Assembly (NCBI GenBank): GCA_021029095.1
Contig: JAJOHG010000001.1
Coordinates: 806,001-870,000 of the forward strand
DNA length: 64,000 nucleotides
Direction of reading: 5' to 3'
From: Phellopilus nigrolimitatus
Taxonomy: Eukaryota > Basidiomycota > Agaricomycetes > Hymenochaetales > Hymenochaetaceae
Of the stretch, positions 1-10,161 are shown piece by piece; position 1 is the stretch's first letter; every line of letters starts with the position of its first letter. A program made the position numbers and the translations under genes. The notes under the pieces were generated by a model. That model saw nothing but the letters and a program-made list of their open reading frames with translations, did no database searches and had not been told where the DNA came from.

Positions 1-594
1 ACTATGAGATGTTTATCCAACTTTCTTTCCCTCTGAAATTCAAGTCCTCATACCGGTTTTCGCGCTCACCCGTGGGCGTCTACTTTATTTTATCACCAAA
101 GGCTGGTAATTTTGCCAAGATAGACAATCTTTCGGATTGACGCCAAACTACATGTAGATGCTCTAGGTCTACATCCAGCTACTTCGTATGTCTAAATTCC
201 CTTGTCAACGATTAAACCTTCTCAACATGCTTGAAGTGCCCAACTACAATGCCGGCGCCGTTCGAATGTGTGGATCGTCGAGCACTGAACATGTATTTCC
301 GTTCACACGAGAAGGACCGTGAAGAAGCGATAGCATCGTGAATTGTTTATTTAGTGTGATTCACCCTTAGTTCTACCGCCGAAGTGTCGGGATAGGCATG
401 TCTATGTCTGATTGTGCTATCGAACAAAACCACATGAAGAGCGGGTGGATCGTCGTCGGACCTTACCTTACCGGCGGATTTTGTCGTGACAGACCAAGCA
501 CACACGGGACGCTCGTAGACACGACTCAGAGCTTCTCCGAACTTCTAGGAGCGTAAATATTTACTTATTCGAAATGCGCCGATCTCGGATTTTC
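1..594. other. left-edge stretch without a recognised gene
   Basis: No reading frame of useful length or recognisable motif is present on either strand. Part of it is presumably the 3' untranslated region and terminator of the leftward lyase gene that ends at 595. I see nothing else. Confidence 0.4.
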
Positions 595-2914
595 TCAGAA
601 TTCATGCTCTGTCGAGCCAGAACCTATTGAGCTTGTGGTCGCCGAAGAGCTCACGCTCTGCAGGATGCGGTCCATATAATTCGCGCCGCTCCTAACAACA
701 AGAACGTGTCAACAAGGCCGCGCAAGCAGAACGACATGGAAGAACGTGCCATTTCTGATGAGTGAGGATGTCGACGCCGAGCTCGCGTTCCTTCTGCTGT
801 ACCAGTTGAACATAGGCAAGCATACCGTCTTCTTTGAAGCGGCGGGAGAGTTCAGCTGTAGTTATTCATATGTAAATTAAAATTCATTCAAGACAAGCAG
901 GGGAAAACGAAACGCTCACCCCACGAGACTGCGTTGCAATGCAGGCCAGCCAAGGAGATCAGTTGCAGGACAAAGCCCTCTTTGCCGAGATCCCAGACTA
1001 AGTTTTTCAAGTCGGCGTCTGCATAACGTATACGTTCAGTCAGTCAGACTTCCGTGGCGGATTTAGGGGGGGAAAGTGCAGACCGCTAAACCCGAATTTC
1101 CCCCAGTTGAACGATGGGCTCAGGTTGTACACGAACCACTTTCCGGGGTATTGCTCCTTGACTTTACCCGAGAGATAGCGGGCTGTAGAAAGGTCGGGTG
1201 TAGACGTCTCAACCCATAGAAGATCAGCATACGGAGCGAAGATCTTTGCTCGCTTGATAGCTGCCTAGAACAAGTCAAAAAAGAGCAATTCAGTGAACGA
1301 TCGGTATCATTGAGGACGACGTACTTCTACACCGCCGGTGAAGTGGTAATAGCCCTCGCGCGTGCGGGGCACTTGTGAAGGCGAGACGATTTATAAGCGA
1401 CAAACACAATATAGAAATAAGCACGTACAGTCCCAATTCCAGAACACTTCTTCGCCAAGCATATCCTTCGCTATCTCCCGAGCATGAGTATTTGACTTGC
1501 CGTCAGCAGCCGAAATGTATTCCTTATGAGCCGCCTTTTTATCTGCAATTTTAGAAGACGCGTCTATAGCCTTCTCGACAGCTAAGGAAGAATAAAACAG
1601 GATCAGCAACATTCTTAACGCCATCGATAATGTCTACCTTGGTTGAAGGTGCACATTTCATGCTTCTCCACCCATTTCTTCTCAATGGCTTCCAGTTCGC
1701 CGGCTGAGGCACCCCTCATTTCCGCCTCAGCTATTTCATCGGCCACGGCAGTTCCAGGAGTAGTTGTTCCCACAATAAACTCGTGGTCGTTTACGTCCAC
1801 GGTCGACGATATCAACTTTCCAGATTCGGCGTCAGAGCGCGCAATAAGAAGCATCGTTGAATGTAGCATGTCGAGTTGGAAGCGAGCGGCGATGAGCCGG
1901 GAAACATGGGTCGAAGTTGGAACGAGAACTTTCCCGCCGAGATGTCCGCACTGAAGGTAGTATGCATAAAGTTTACTCGACTTCAGCGATAAACGAAAAC
2001 AAACCTTTTTTCCACCATGAAGCTGGTCTTCCATGTGAACCGCAGCGGCTCCCTAAGGCGCAAAAGCTAGATGTCAGCTCCAGAAAACCGCACAGAAACG
2101 CGCTCGTACCGACTCGGCGAATAGTTTGACAAGCTTCATGACAGCGGACAATCCCCCATGGCTGCGACATGTGAGAAGGTCGTCAGTGATCATAATGCAT
2201 GAGCCTACCCAGTGTCAGCATCCGCTATGATGGGCCGCAGGTAATCGACATAAGGCATTTTCGCTCGCTGTTCCTGCGAAGCCGACATGCGCTCGTCATA
2301 ATGTTTCCGGTCGTGCAGCTGCTGAGCTCGGAATATGCGATGCACTTGGTTCGGCACGGTTGTGTACGGATAGTCACTAGCGGTCAACACCATGAGATTC
2401 AAATTAACATAATCAAGAGAGGAATAGCAACGGCTCACCCGAAATCGGGACCGACTTCGTTGTTAGCAGTCGTCAATAGGCTGCTGCACGCCCAACCACT
2501 GATGTATACAACGTCCTGGTTCGTCGCCATCTGGGTCATCTGGACGGGATCTATCGCGCCCATCGTGTGCACCGGCTTTCCCTCCTCCGCAGCCTGACTT
2601 AGACGGGCGTACAGTTTGTCTGCAGTAAATGTCGAGGGCAGCGGGAGGACAGGCATCGAGCCCTGCTTCGACGCAACGTCGGCGGCAGCATAAGGGCGGC
2701 GCAGGTCCTTGAAGCGCGGGAGGGCGAAGAAAGAGGACAGCGAGTCGCAGCGCGCTTTGAAGTCGGCTGCCTCTGCGTCGAGCGACGGCGGCTCGAGGGG
2801 AAGCGCGCCGGGCGCCGGGAAGGTCACACTCGAGCTGGCTGCGGATGAGCTCATCGCGCGGACACCGTTGAGGACAGTCTGCACAGAAAGACGCGCCCTC
2901 GGTAGATACATGGC
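595..2914 (-). CDS. 2-methylisocitrate lyase / isocitrate lyase family, probably mitochondrial
   Basis: Cleaves 2-methylisocitrate (methylcitrate cycle) or isocitrate (glyoxylate cycle). Family motifs appear in order across several exons: [19 protein letters not shown], a VHMEDQ block, the catalytic KKCGH loop (split by an intron after KK, about 1973-2010), [18 protein letters not shown], and HQKWSGANY near the end. The C-terminus is STEHEF with no peroxisomal SKL-type signal. The first ATG of the exon (2914) gives an Arg-rich, acid-free start ([11 protein letters not shown]) that looks like a mitochondrial presequence; the next ATG is at 2854. The LHGGKKCGH and SESGK-like region ([11 protein letters not shown]) resembles the mitochondrial methylisocitrate clade more than glyoxysomal isocitrate lyase, but I could not align it. 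The last intron (692-749) needs a GC donor. The gene is divergent from MED11. Confidence 0.8.
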
Positions 2915-3068
2915 GAGGACAGCTTGAGCTCGAAGACGGACAACGCGGTCGCGGTAAGCAGTCCGCTCGGTATAACCGGCCACGTGACGAGATGACTTGC
3001 ATGATCGCCGCCGTTGCTCCGTCCACTGTCGGACTCCCATTCAAAACATCGTGTGCACGATAGAAAAC
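2915..3068. promoter_or_regulatory. shared divergent promoter region, lyase / MED11
   Basis: Only about 154 bp separate the putative starts of the leftward lyase (2914) and rightward MED11 (3069). Both promoters must lie here or inside the neighbouring 5' ends. No clear TATA box is visible. Confidence 0.45.
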
Positions 3069-3773
3069 ATGCAGACCAACGGCGGCGAGAACAATGGCGA
3101 GAGGATAGATCACGTCTGGACGACGAGCCGCACAGCCAGGCAGATATACGCCCTCGGCGAAGTTGAGAAGGTTCGCCGGTCAACATATCCTCAGCCTCAT
3201 TCTCATTCTCATTCTCATTTTTAACATACTTCAGGATATTAGCAAGCTGCTCTCCTTAGCAGCGTCCTCCATCGCACTCCTCACTCTCCCGCAGACCGAC
3301 CCATCGGACAGCACTCTCCCGCAGGGCGAGGAACGCTCAGAGCAGTTCGTGCTCGAGGTCAGCGAGTACTTCGAGCGACTCGACGTGCGTTTCTTTCGTT
3401 ACCTTTACTCAAAACCAGCTAACAGTTCTACCATGTTGCTGACTCTACTCGCATGCAGCAAATCCACATTAACATACGCTCCACGCTCGCACACATCCGC
3501 AAGTCGCGCATCGCGCCGTCCGCCATCAACGCGCCGCCGCCGAACTTCGTGCCCCAACCCGCAGGCGTCGGGACGCCGTCGCTCGCCCCCGCCTCAGATC
3601 ACGACAGGGATAACGAGAACGCTTTCTTGGGGAGCAGCGGGGAAGACCAGAAGAGGGGCCTGCAGGAGGAGCGCGTCAACCGCGACGCGTGGCGGGGCAT
3701 ACTCGATGCGCTAACACGGCTCAAGGCGGCCCAAGAGCAGGAGCGCGCATCTCAGATGGAGACAGATGCGTGA
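3069..3773 (+). CDS. MED11: Mediator complex subunit 11
   Basis: Head-module subunit of Mediator, linking RNA polymerase II to activators in the nucleus. Three exons join in frame: 3069-3170, 3235-3384 and 3459-3773, giving 188 residues. The first two exons read through TARQIYALGEVEKDISKLL, matching the Med11 pattern of an N-terminal helix (R-I-x-x-L-x-x-I-E-K-D-I) followed by SASxAL and a long second helix with EYFERLD. The C-terminal half is a Pro/Ser-rich linker and a short helix (RDAWRGILDALTRLKAAQ). Intron 1 holds a TCATTC hexamer repeat. The start is the first ATG in frame with the helix; the length is usual for fungal Med11. The call is by motif recognition only. Confidence 0.7.
3197..3219 (+). 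repeat. TCATTC hexamer microsatellite in MED11 intron 1
   Basis: Nearly four perfect TCATTC units lie inside the 64-nt first intron (3171-3234), forming part of its polypyrimidine tract. Confidence 0.8.
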
Positions 3774-3889
3774 ACGCATCTCAGAGTTGAAGAATAGCGA
3801 AGGTCCGCATGTGTTCGCCCATCACCGTCTTCTACCATACACTTCTTACTCATACTCGTACACAGACCTGCACAGCTCCTACGAATGTA

Positions 3890-4523
3890 TCACTCATCCA
3901 GCACTTCCAGGGCTTTCTTCGCAGCCTCGAGCTCTTCGCTGCCCGAGAATCGGTCATCTCTCTCAACAGAGTTCTGTCAGCCGGATGTCAGCGCGTCTCA
4001 TCACCGCCGGAGCATAAATGAGGGGTCGTCATATCGCACTCACCACGAGGTCGCGTAGCTGCCCTGCCCCGGTCTCGAGGCGCCCCGCAGTCTCTGCGAC
4101 AACCTTCTTCGTCTCCTTGAGCATGTTTTTCTGTGCCCCATAATTGAAGAACACGTGTCAATCAGTGAGTGTGAGGGCGATCAGGTATCAGCGGGCGAGG
4201 GCGAAGGGTGGCAGATCTAGTCTCAGACCAATCGTGTATCGAGCGAGCGAGCAAGCTGTACATACCCCGTTCTTGATTTCCCATGCATTATCCCCTGCTT
4301 CCGGGTCCTGTGCTTCGAGCCGTTGTAAGTTCTTCTCCAGATCGCCCGTCTCCTTCAGGTACGACTTGTGCTCCTTGAACAGTCTGCGCGGTTTGTCCGC
4401 ATTGCCGCACGTGTAAGATGTTTTTGTTAAGTGATGAAATCTCTTGGGAGTGGTCGCTACGTACCGGTTGACCACACCGGTCTTGATCTTGAGCTGGCGC
4501 TTGATTGCAGGTTCGTCGCTCAT
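3890..4523 (-). CDS. TBCA: tubulin-specific chaperone A (cofactor A)
   Basis: Binds beta-tubulin after release from the chaperonin in the tubulin folding pathway (yeast Rbl2). The protein starts MSDEPAIKRQLKIKTGVVNR, the hallmark RQLKIKTGVVKRL of the family, and continues after an intron with LFKEHKSYLKETGDLEKN, an acidic turn (AQDPEAGDNAWEIKNG), then KNMLKETKKVVAETAGRLE. A last exon encodes GSEELEAAKKALEVLDE and the stop at 3890. Four exons, about 117 residues, entirely three-helix-bundle-like, which fits the usual length. It converges with MED11, with 116 bp between the stops. Confidence 0.85.
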
Positions 4524-6577
4524 CGTTGGTATATGATGAGTGTAATACGTTGAAGCTAAAATCGGTGCCGTTTGAGCCACATCGCGTATTTATCACTCGC
4601 ATATAGCCAGCTCACTCCTTAATCCATCGATAAAACCAGCCCCTTTACTTAATTTTAATTTTTACGACTCTGTCGAAACAAGTTCTTGGGCAAAAATCAC
4701 GCGAACAAGTACACACATAAAGCATATCATTCATTGCGATTCATGAGCGAGACTACCAAGTGCTAAAGCTACAAGTAGCGCGGGCAGGGCAATCCATTCC
4801 AGCGTCTCAGATGCACGCCACGTCAGCAAACCAGGACGCGGCGCAGGGATCACTAACTACGAGGAGGGCGTGTAAAGGAAGAGGGGTGTTTGTATGTATG
4901 GATAGATGTGCGCAAGGCAAGCCGAGCACAGGGGATAGAACACATGATGTATCGTTAATACGGAATCATTAAAAAGAAAAGAAAAAGGGAACGAGCCGAC
5001 CGCTCTGGTACAAGGTGATGCCTGCGCAAACGACGCACGGCAAGCGCAGAGATTGGTTCGGGGACTAGTCGGATCGTCATAAACGAAGGTGCGGGAACCG
5101 GGACACGGAGCAGGACGCATCGACCGAACGTCGAGCAGTGGCTCCGCGAGGCGGACACGGCGGGTACAGCGCACTAGGCGTGCATACAGCCGTGCGTTCC
5201 ACTTCAAACTCGACTGTCGCTGGGGACGGGACATCTCCGCAGCGAGCCGGTGCGTCGGAAAACACGGTGCCGCGGCAAATGCGTGGAGGCACGCCGTTAT
5301 CGGCGATCATCGGCGCGCGCCTGGGGGCGGTGGGCTGGCCACGGCTGCGAGGCGGGCGCGCGTATGAGCGGATCGGCGGGCACTGGCGCAACAAGGCGGC
5401 GCAGTGGTCGACGGGCTGCTGACCGAGTGGAGACAGCGTCGAAGGCGAAGGAGGAAGGGGAAGTGCCTGGCGGGGCGGTTGTCGCTTCAGCCGAAGGCTG
5501 CTCTAGCCACACCAATTCGCGCGTCGTCTGATGACGAAGGACAGTCCCGTCGCACAAGCAGAGCGGTGCCGCGCGCGTGATCGCGCAGACATCACCCTAA
5601 CCTGAGCGGTCGGAAACTTGCAAACGCGAATGGTGAATAGAAAAAAATATGTTTGCAAGGAACTCGCAGAAAAGGTAGCCAACGACTGAAAGCGGAGATA
5701 AAGGAGGGAGGTGTGGAGATAGAGGTTGCCAGTCCAGGGAATGATCACGTCCGTGGCCGACTGGAGAGGGTGGGGAGTCATGTCGAGGCGTAAGATAAGA
5801 ATCAATATAAAACCAATAAAAAATGCGTGTAATGAAAAATGAAATGTCCGAGATGCATCGTAATCAAAAAATGGCTCCGAGGATCGTTCAAAGAATAAGG
5901 AGTGGTTGCCGTGGAGGCAGATCATAAGGATGCACGATGACCAGTGTGTCGGTAACGCGAAAGCGTAGTCGGGAGGTATAGGTGAGGGCGTGCGTAGGAG
6001 TCGGACCGACGGTGTGAAAAAACAAGAAAGTGTACAGCAGCCTGCGAGACGCTTGCACCGAGCTCATAAGAGTCGGTGACCGGCGCGTCTCTAGCGGGCA
6101 TGTGCTGTTCTTGCGTCGTGTCGAGGTCGCTCCTCGCAACAAGCCCAAAGACCATGTCCCAGACTCTTGTGATCCGAATGAAGGAGGGGGGGAGGAAGGC
6201 GTCGCCACCGCATGCCGCTCAGACGACGGTGAGAGGGACGAGCCAATGATGCGGAGTGCGGCACGGCCGCATGACGGTCCAGAGATAAACGTGCATCACA
6301 GAAGCACGACCATTGTCGAATGCGAGGGAACTCGGGGTGGAACGTGAAAGCGATGCGAATTTGATAGATTAAGCGAAGCGCGGATGACGATAAAAATGTG
6401 GGTCGTAAGAAGCCTGCATCCCGAGCAGGGGTCATGAGTTGTTCCAAATCATAGTGAGCGGTTGAATAGAGCAGGGAATCCAAGTCGAGGAGACCGCAAA
6501 TGTGCACCGATCGAGAACGACCGGTCCTTTTCGTCTGGCCTCTACAGCGCCAGCCTTCTGGGGAAGAGCGGGACGCT
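4524..6577. other. intergenic region without a recognised gene
   Basis: About 2 kb between the start of TBCA and the 3' end of the bHLH gene, both leftward. Reading frames of 90-170 codons exist on both strands but are Arg/Ser-rich, overlap one another and show no motif, so I treat them as chance. The right part must contain the 3' untranslated region of the bHLH gene. Confidence 0.4.
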
Positions 6578-7691
6578 CTAGAAAGCGGTCTGCTGCTGAG
6601 ACGCAATGACCGCGCCGTGGCGCTCAGCAGTGCTGAGCATGAGCGCCTCGTTTAGCCTAGAAGGGAGATATAAAAAAGCGATCGATTAGAATTGTACGTC
6701 ATGCGAAGCACAAAATAAAACGTACGATCGCAGTCTTTGCGTCTCCATCTCAGCCTGGTTAAGCCTCGTCTGGAGTTGTTGCTGAGTCATCTCGAGGTAC
6801 TTGATATGGGTCGTCGCTATTTTCGAAATAGCGATGTCGTCAGTGAGAAGATGGGCGACTGCGGAAAGAAGAAAACGACGTACCACGGTCCAGAAGTGAA
6901 ACTTTACTTGACTTCTGATTGGAGACGGGGAGGACGTCCTTGAGCCTGCGGTAGCCGTCGCGAAGTTCGTCGCGGCGGCGCTGCTCGGACTCGATGCGCT
7001 GACGGCGGATTTCCTCGCGGCGCTGGTCGGAGTTAGCTGCGGCCATGGCCGGAGCAAAGTCCTCCTCATCATCATCACTCCCGTAATCATCCTTGGACGC
7101 GCGACGCTTGCGCTCCCTCGGGGTCGATCGCGTCCCGATCGGATTGTACCGGTGCTGGCTCCGGGTACTTGTCGCGGGAAGGCCGCCGTGAACAGACGAG
7201 GGCGAGCCGACGCTGTTCAAGGAGTTTGAGCGAGCCTTCCTGCCCGCTGGGCCTGACGATGACGGCATGCTGTCCGAAGAGAGCTCTCCGTTGCTCAAGT
7301 GAGTGAGCGCGGGTGGGCAGATGCTATCGGGCGGGGTGAAGGGGCGAGCGGGGGAGCCGGTAGTGAACGAGGCACCAGATGAGTACGCATAGTCGGGCAG
7401 ACCATTGGCAAGGTTGAGGGAGTCAAAGGACATGCGCGGCGACGAGCCATCTCCATGCACTGTCAAATAAAGAAACGTTTAAAGTCAGAATTAGACCGAA
7501 GCAGAAGCAAAGATGAGAAGCTTACGTGGGATATGAGAGACGTTGAAGGGGGAGGCAGGGAACTGCATGTAGTCGAAGTTGTGGTACGCATCCATGTACG
7601 GGAACGGCGGGGTAGATGTGTCCATGGTGAATGCCGGAGACTTTGGGCGGTCAAGGTGCTCGAAGTGCTGTGCCTCGATGTGGGACGCCAT
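6578..7691 (-). CDS. bHLH transcription factor, paralogue 1
   Basis: Nuclear DNA-binding regulator. It starts MASHIEAQHFEHLDRPKSP, has a Ser/Pro-rich middle with an acidic patch (DYGSDDDEEDF), then a bHLH domain: basic region RRQRIESEQRRRDELRDGY, helix 1, loop SNQKSSK, helix 2 running from VSLLDR through ATTHIKYLE, and a leucine-zipper-like extension (QQQLQTRLNQAEMETQRLR). An intron lies after SLLDR (phase 1). A last short exon gives LNEALMLS and ends QQQTAF, stop at 6578. The E-R-R core that contacts E-box DNA is present (EQRRR) but the His usual at basic position 5 is Arg. The HLH resembles Mlx/USF types. It is paralogous to the gene at 13976-15159. Target genes are unknown. Confidence 0.85.
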
Positions 7692-9002
7692 GGGAGATGA
7701 CTGGAAACTCAAAGACGAGGAAGGCTCAGGGGTCGGAGGCGGGAGAAGAAAAGGGCTCGTGTCAACCAGTGATGAGGAAAGAGCTCGTTGAAAGAAGAAA
7801 GAGGAAGAGGGCGGGCTGAAGAAGGCGGGGGACGGAGGGCGGACGATGAGGAGGTAGAGGAGAAAAGAAAAGGGAGAGAGAGAGGGAGGAGGCAAGGGGG
7901 AGCTAGGGGATGAGGGGAGGGATGGGAAGACCGGATTTGATTCCGTGGATTATATACACTCCCGGGCTTCCTCAGGCTTCCGGACGCGATGGCCGCTGAT
8001 ACGACACACCGGTCGTACCTCGTCCATATATGGTATTTCAGGGTCTATGTCTACTTCCCGATTCTTCGTCTTCTTTTCCTCTTCACCTTATTTCTCTTTT
8101 TCTTTTTCTTTTCCTTTCTTATTCTTTTCTCATTTCTTTCATTTCTTTCATTTCTTCTCTCTTCTCTCTCCACCTTACGGCCTGTGCGTATCACCTCTAG
8201 TCTCTCCCGGAACTATTTCTCATCATCTGTCCACCAACCCTCCGGATCCCGGCTGTGGGTCCCAGCTGGTCCGAGTCGCCTCTCCGTCTAGTCACCCATG
8301 TACCCATGGTTATTGCCACATCCCTAATACATGTAACCGATCTTCATCGCCCTTTCTCTTCCACTGCGCACATTAACTCGTCTTCGCCCCGACTCGTCCG
8401 ACTCCCATGATCGTCACAAGCTCACACTTTACCCGATCCACCCCTCTTCTTCCTACGCATAGGCCCAAATCTCCCTGATCTCTGCCTCGAGGCCATTTAC
8501 TCCCCTCTCATCCTCTCCCTACTTTTCATTTCCGGCTCTCCCCATCAAATATATAAACCACTGCAAACAACTCATCTCTACTCGGCGTCTTTGATCTCCT
8601 GGTTCTGGCGCCCATCTGCCGCTGCGTTCGTCCATTTACCATTCAGACCTCTTTTACCCGACCCTCGCATTCTCCCAGCTGCACTAAATAAGTCAAGCCG
8701 TATCGCAAACACAGAATCCATTCCAACTTAACAGCTACTACAAAACAACAAATAGATCAAATAGATCAAACAAGCCAAATAATTACGTTTCGTATCCTCA
8801 TTCGTGATCCGTCGTGGAGAGGGTCGTAAGTCGTCAATATCATCAGCGGCGTCATCATCAGCGGGTCATCAGCAGTCCAAAAGGCAAATAGGAATAATAC
8901 ACCCAAGACACCGGGGGCGGTCAGCAAACCATGCTCCTTCATTGTCCGATCGAAGAGTACGTGTATGCAGCGTGCGCAGCAAGCTCGCTCCTGCGTCTTC
9001 CC
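7692..9002. promoter_or_regulatory. bHLH paralogue 1 upstream region
   Basis: About 1.3 kb between the bHLH start and the stop of the upstream membrane-protein gene, both leftward. It is strongly strand-asymmetric: purine-rich on the + strand just upstream of the ATG (7740-7900) and pyrimidine-rich further out (8050-8180). A TATATAAT-like box on the minus strand lies near 7950-7957. No coding motif is visible. Confidence 0.4.
8065..8175. repeat. long polypyrimidine (CT/TTC) tract
   Basis: Almost uninterrupted C/T sequence with repeated CTTTTT and TCATTTCTT units. On the minus strand (the coding strand of the bHLH gene) it is a purine tract in the distal promoter. Confidence 0.7.
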
Positions 9003-10161
9003 TCAGGAATTGTAAAATCCTAGAAGCAAAGCCCAACGTTAATCGATCTCACCAATGTACCGGACATGAACGTAAGAAGCTCCGGCGACAGCCTCGAGAT
9101 CACTCACCCCCATAGTACGGGCCCTTCATCTCTCGGTAGTGCTCGAGTCGTTTCGAGAACCGCCAGTTCAAAAACAACATGTAGAGCTGATAAATAATGA
9201 GCAAACAAGAAAGGCCGTCAGTCGAACTTCGGCAAGCTCGCACCTGGAAGACAAGGTCGACCAAGAGGCCGACAATGAACGCCGAGTAAAGGCTCGAAAA
9301 CCCGGCAGTACAGAACCCGCTCGGGAACGATTTTCCATTGTCAAATCCGTTTTCGACCGACTCCGTCCACAGTTGGCCGCCATTGTCGCACTCCCAGGCG
9401 ATCTTGTCCTTCCTATAGAGTAAGTGGAGGTCGATATGAAATGCGGTTAGAAAAATCGATGTGATCGCGAAGAACTTGAAGAGCTTGGGAACACTCGGAG
9501 TGAGCCACCCGTGCCTTTCTTACCCTCGCTGGAGCTCCACGATCATGATGGTCGCTCGGATAGCGCTTATGACGAGGATGAACGGCCATATGAACTTGCA
9601 AACCCTTGCCCAGATGTACGACCGCTGCCGAGGGCAAACCGAAACATCAGTCAATACAGTACTTCTCCGCTCTGCTTTTGCTTCGCGGGCGGCACATTAA
9701 GCGCACTTACGTTTGAGAGCGCAAGAACGTTGATCACCGCCGCGGCTGCAATTGCCAGTCCAATCCCTCCGTAGATCTGCCTACAAACAACGCGCGGAAG
9801 GTCAAGCTATGCGGTCTGGACAGACAACGAAGGCTCACCACTCCGGGAAGACAAAGTACAAGTATTGTCCGTACGTGAGCAAGAAAACGCCTCCTGCTAT
9901 GCTATACAGCTGGATCAAAGTATAGCCATCCGTTAGAGATTTGGACTTGGATCTACATGGATAGACACTCACTGAAATGATGACCGCCCATGCAATGGCG
10001 CCGTGGCGCTATATTCTCTGATATGAGTCTTCGGGAGACCAATCGTGCAAGCGATATTATTTGCAAACATACCAACGGTAAAAGCAAGAGGCAATTGTCA
10101 CACCTGGCAATCATTATTTAGTAAACGCCGGTGCATACTTGAACCAATTCACTTACCACAT
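9003..10161 (-). CDS. basidiomycete-type integral membrane protein, unknown function
   Basis: Reassembled from at least eight exons. The start is a 5-nt coding exon (ATGTG, 10157-10161); the next reads through to WCDNCLLLLPL, then RHGAIAWAVIIS, LYSIAGGVFLLTYGQYLYF with FPEW, QIYGGIGLAIAAAAVINVLAL, RSYIWARVCKFIWPFILVIS with a VELQRG motif, an extracytoplasmic-looking Cys-containing loop (WECDNGGQLW), then FIVGLLVDLVFQLYMLFLNWRF, KRLEHYREMKGPYYG and the end GFYNS. This gives four or five membrane helices, a CxxC near the N-terminus and a short cytosolic tail. I recognise it as a conserved uncharacterised family of mushroom-forming fungi; no function is known to me. There is no signal peptide other than the first helix. 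Confidence 0.75.

Noticed and set aside
2463..3186. Long minus-strand frames of 111-216 codons starting upstream of the lyase
   Set aside because: They are shadows of lyase exon 1 and its promoter in other frames; the family motifs are only in the 2435-3040 frame.
6091..6606. 171-codon frame on the minus strand downstream of bHLH paralogue 1
   Set aside because: It overlaps the real last exon of the bHLH gene in another frame and shows no domain.
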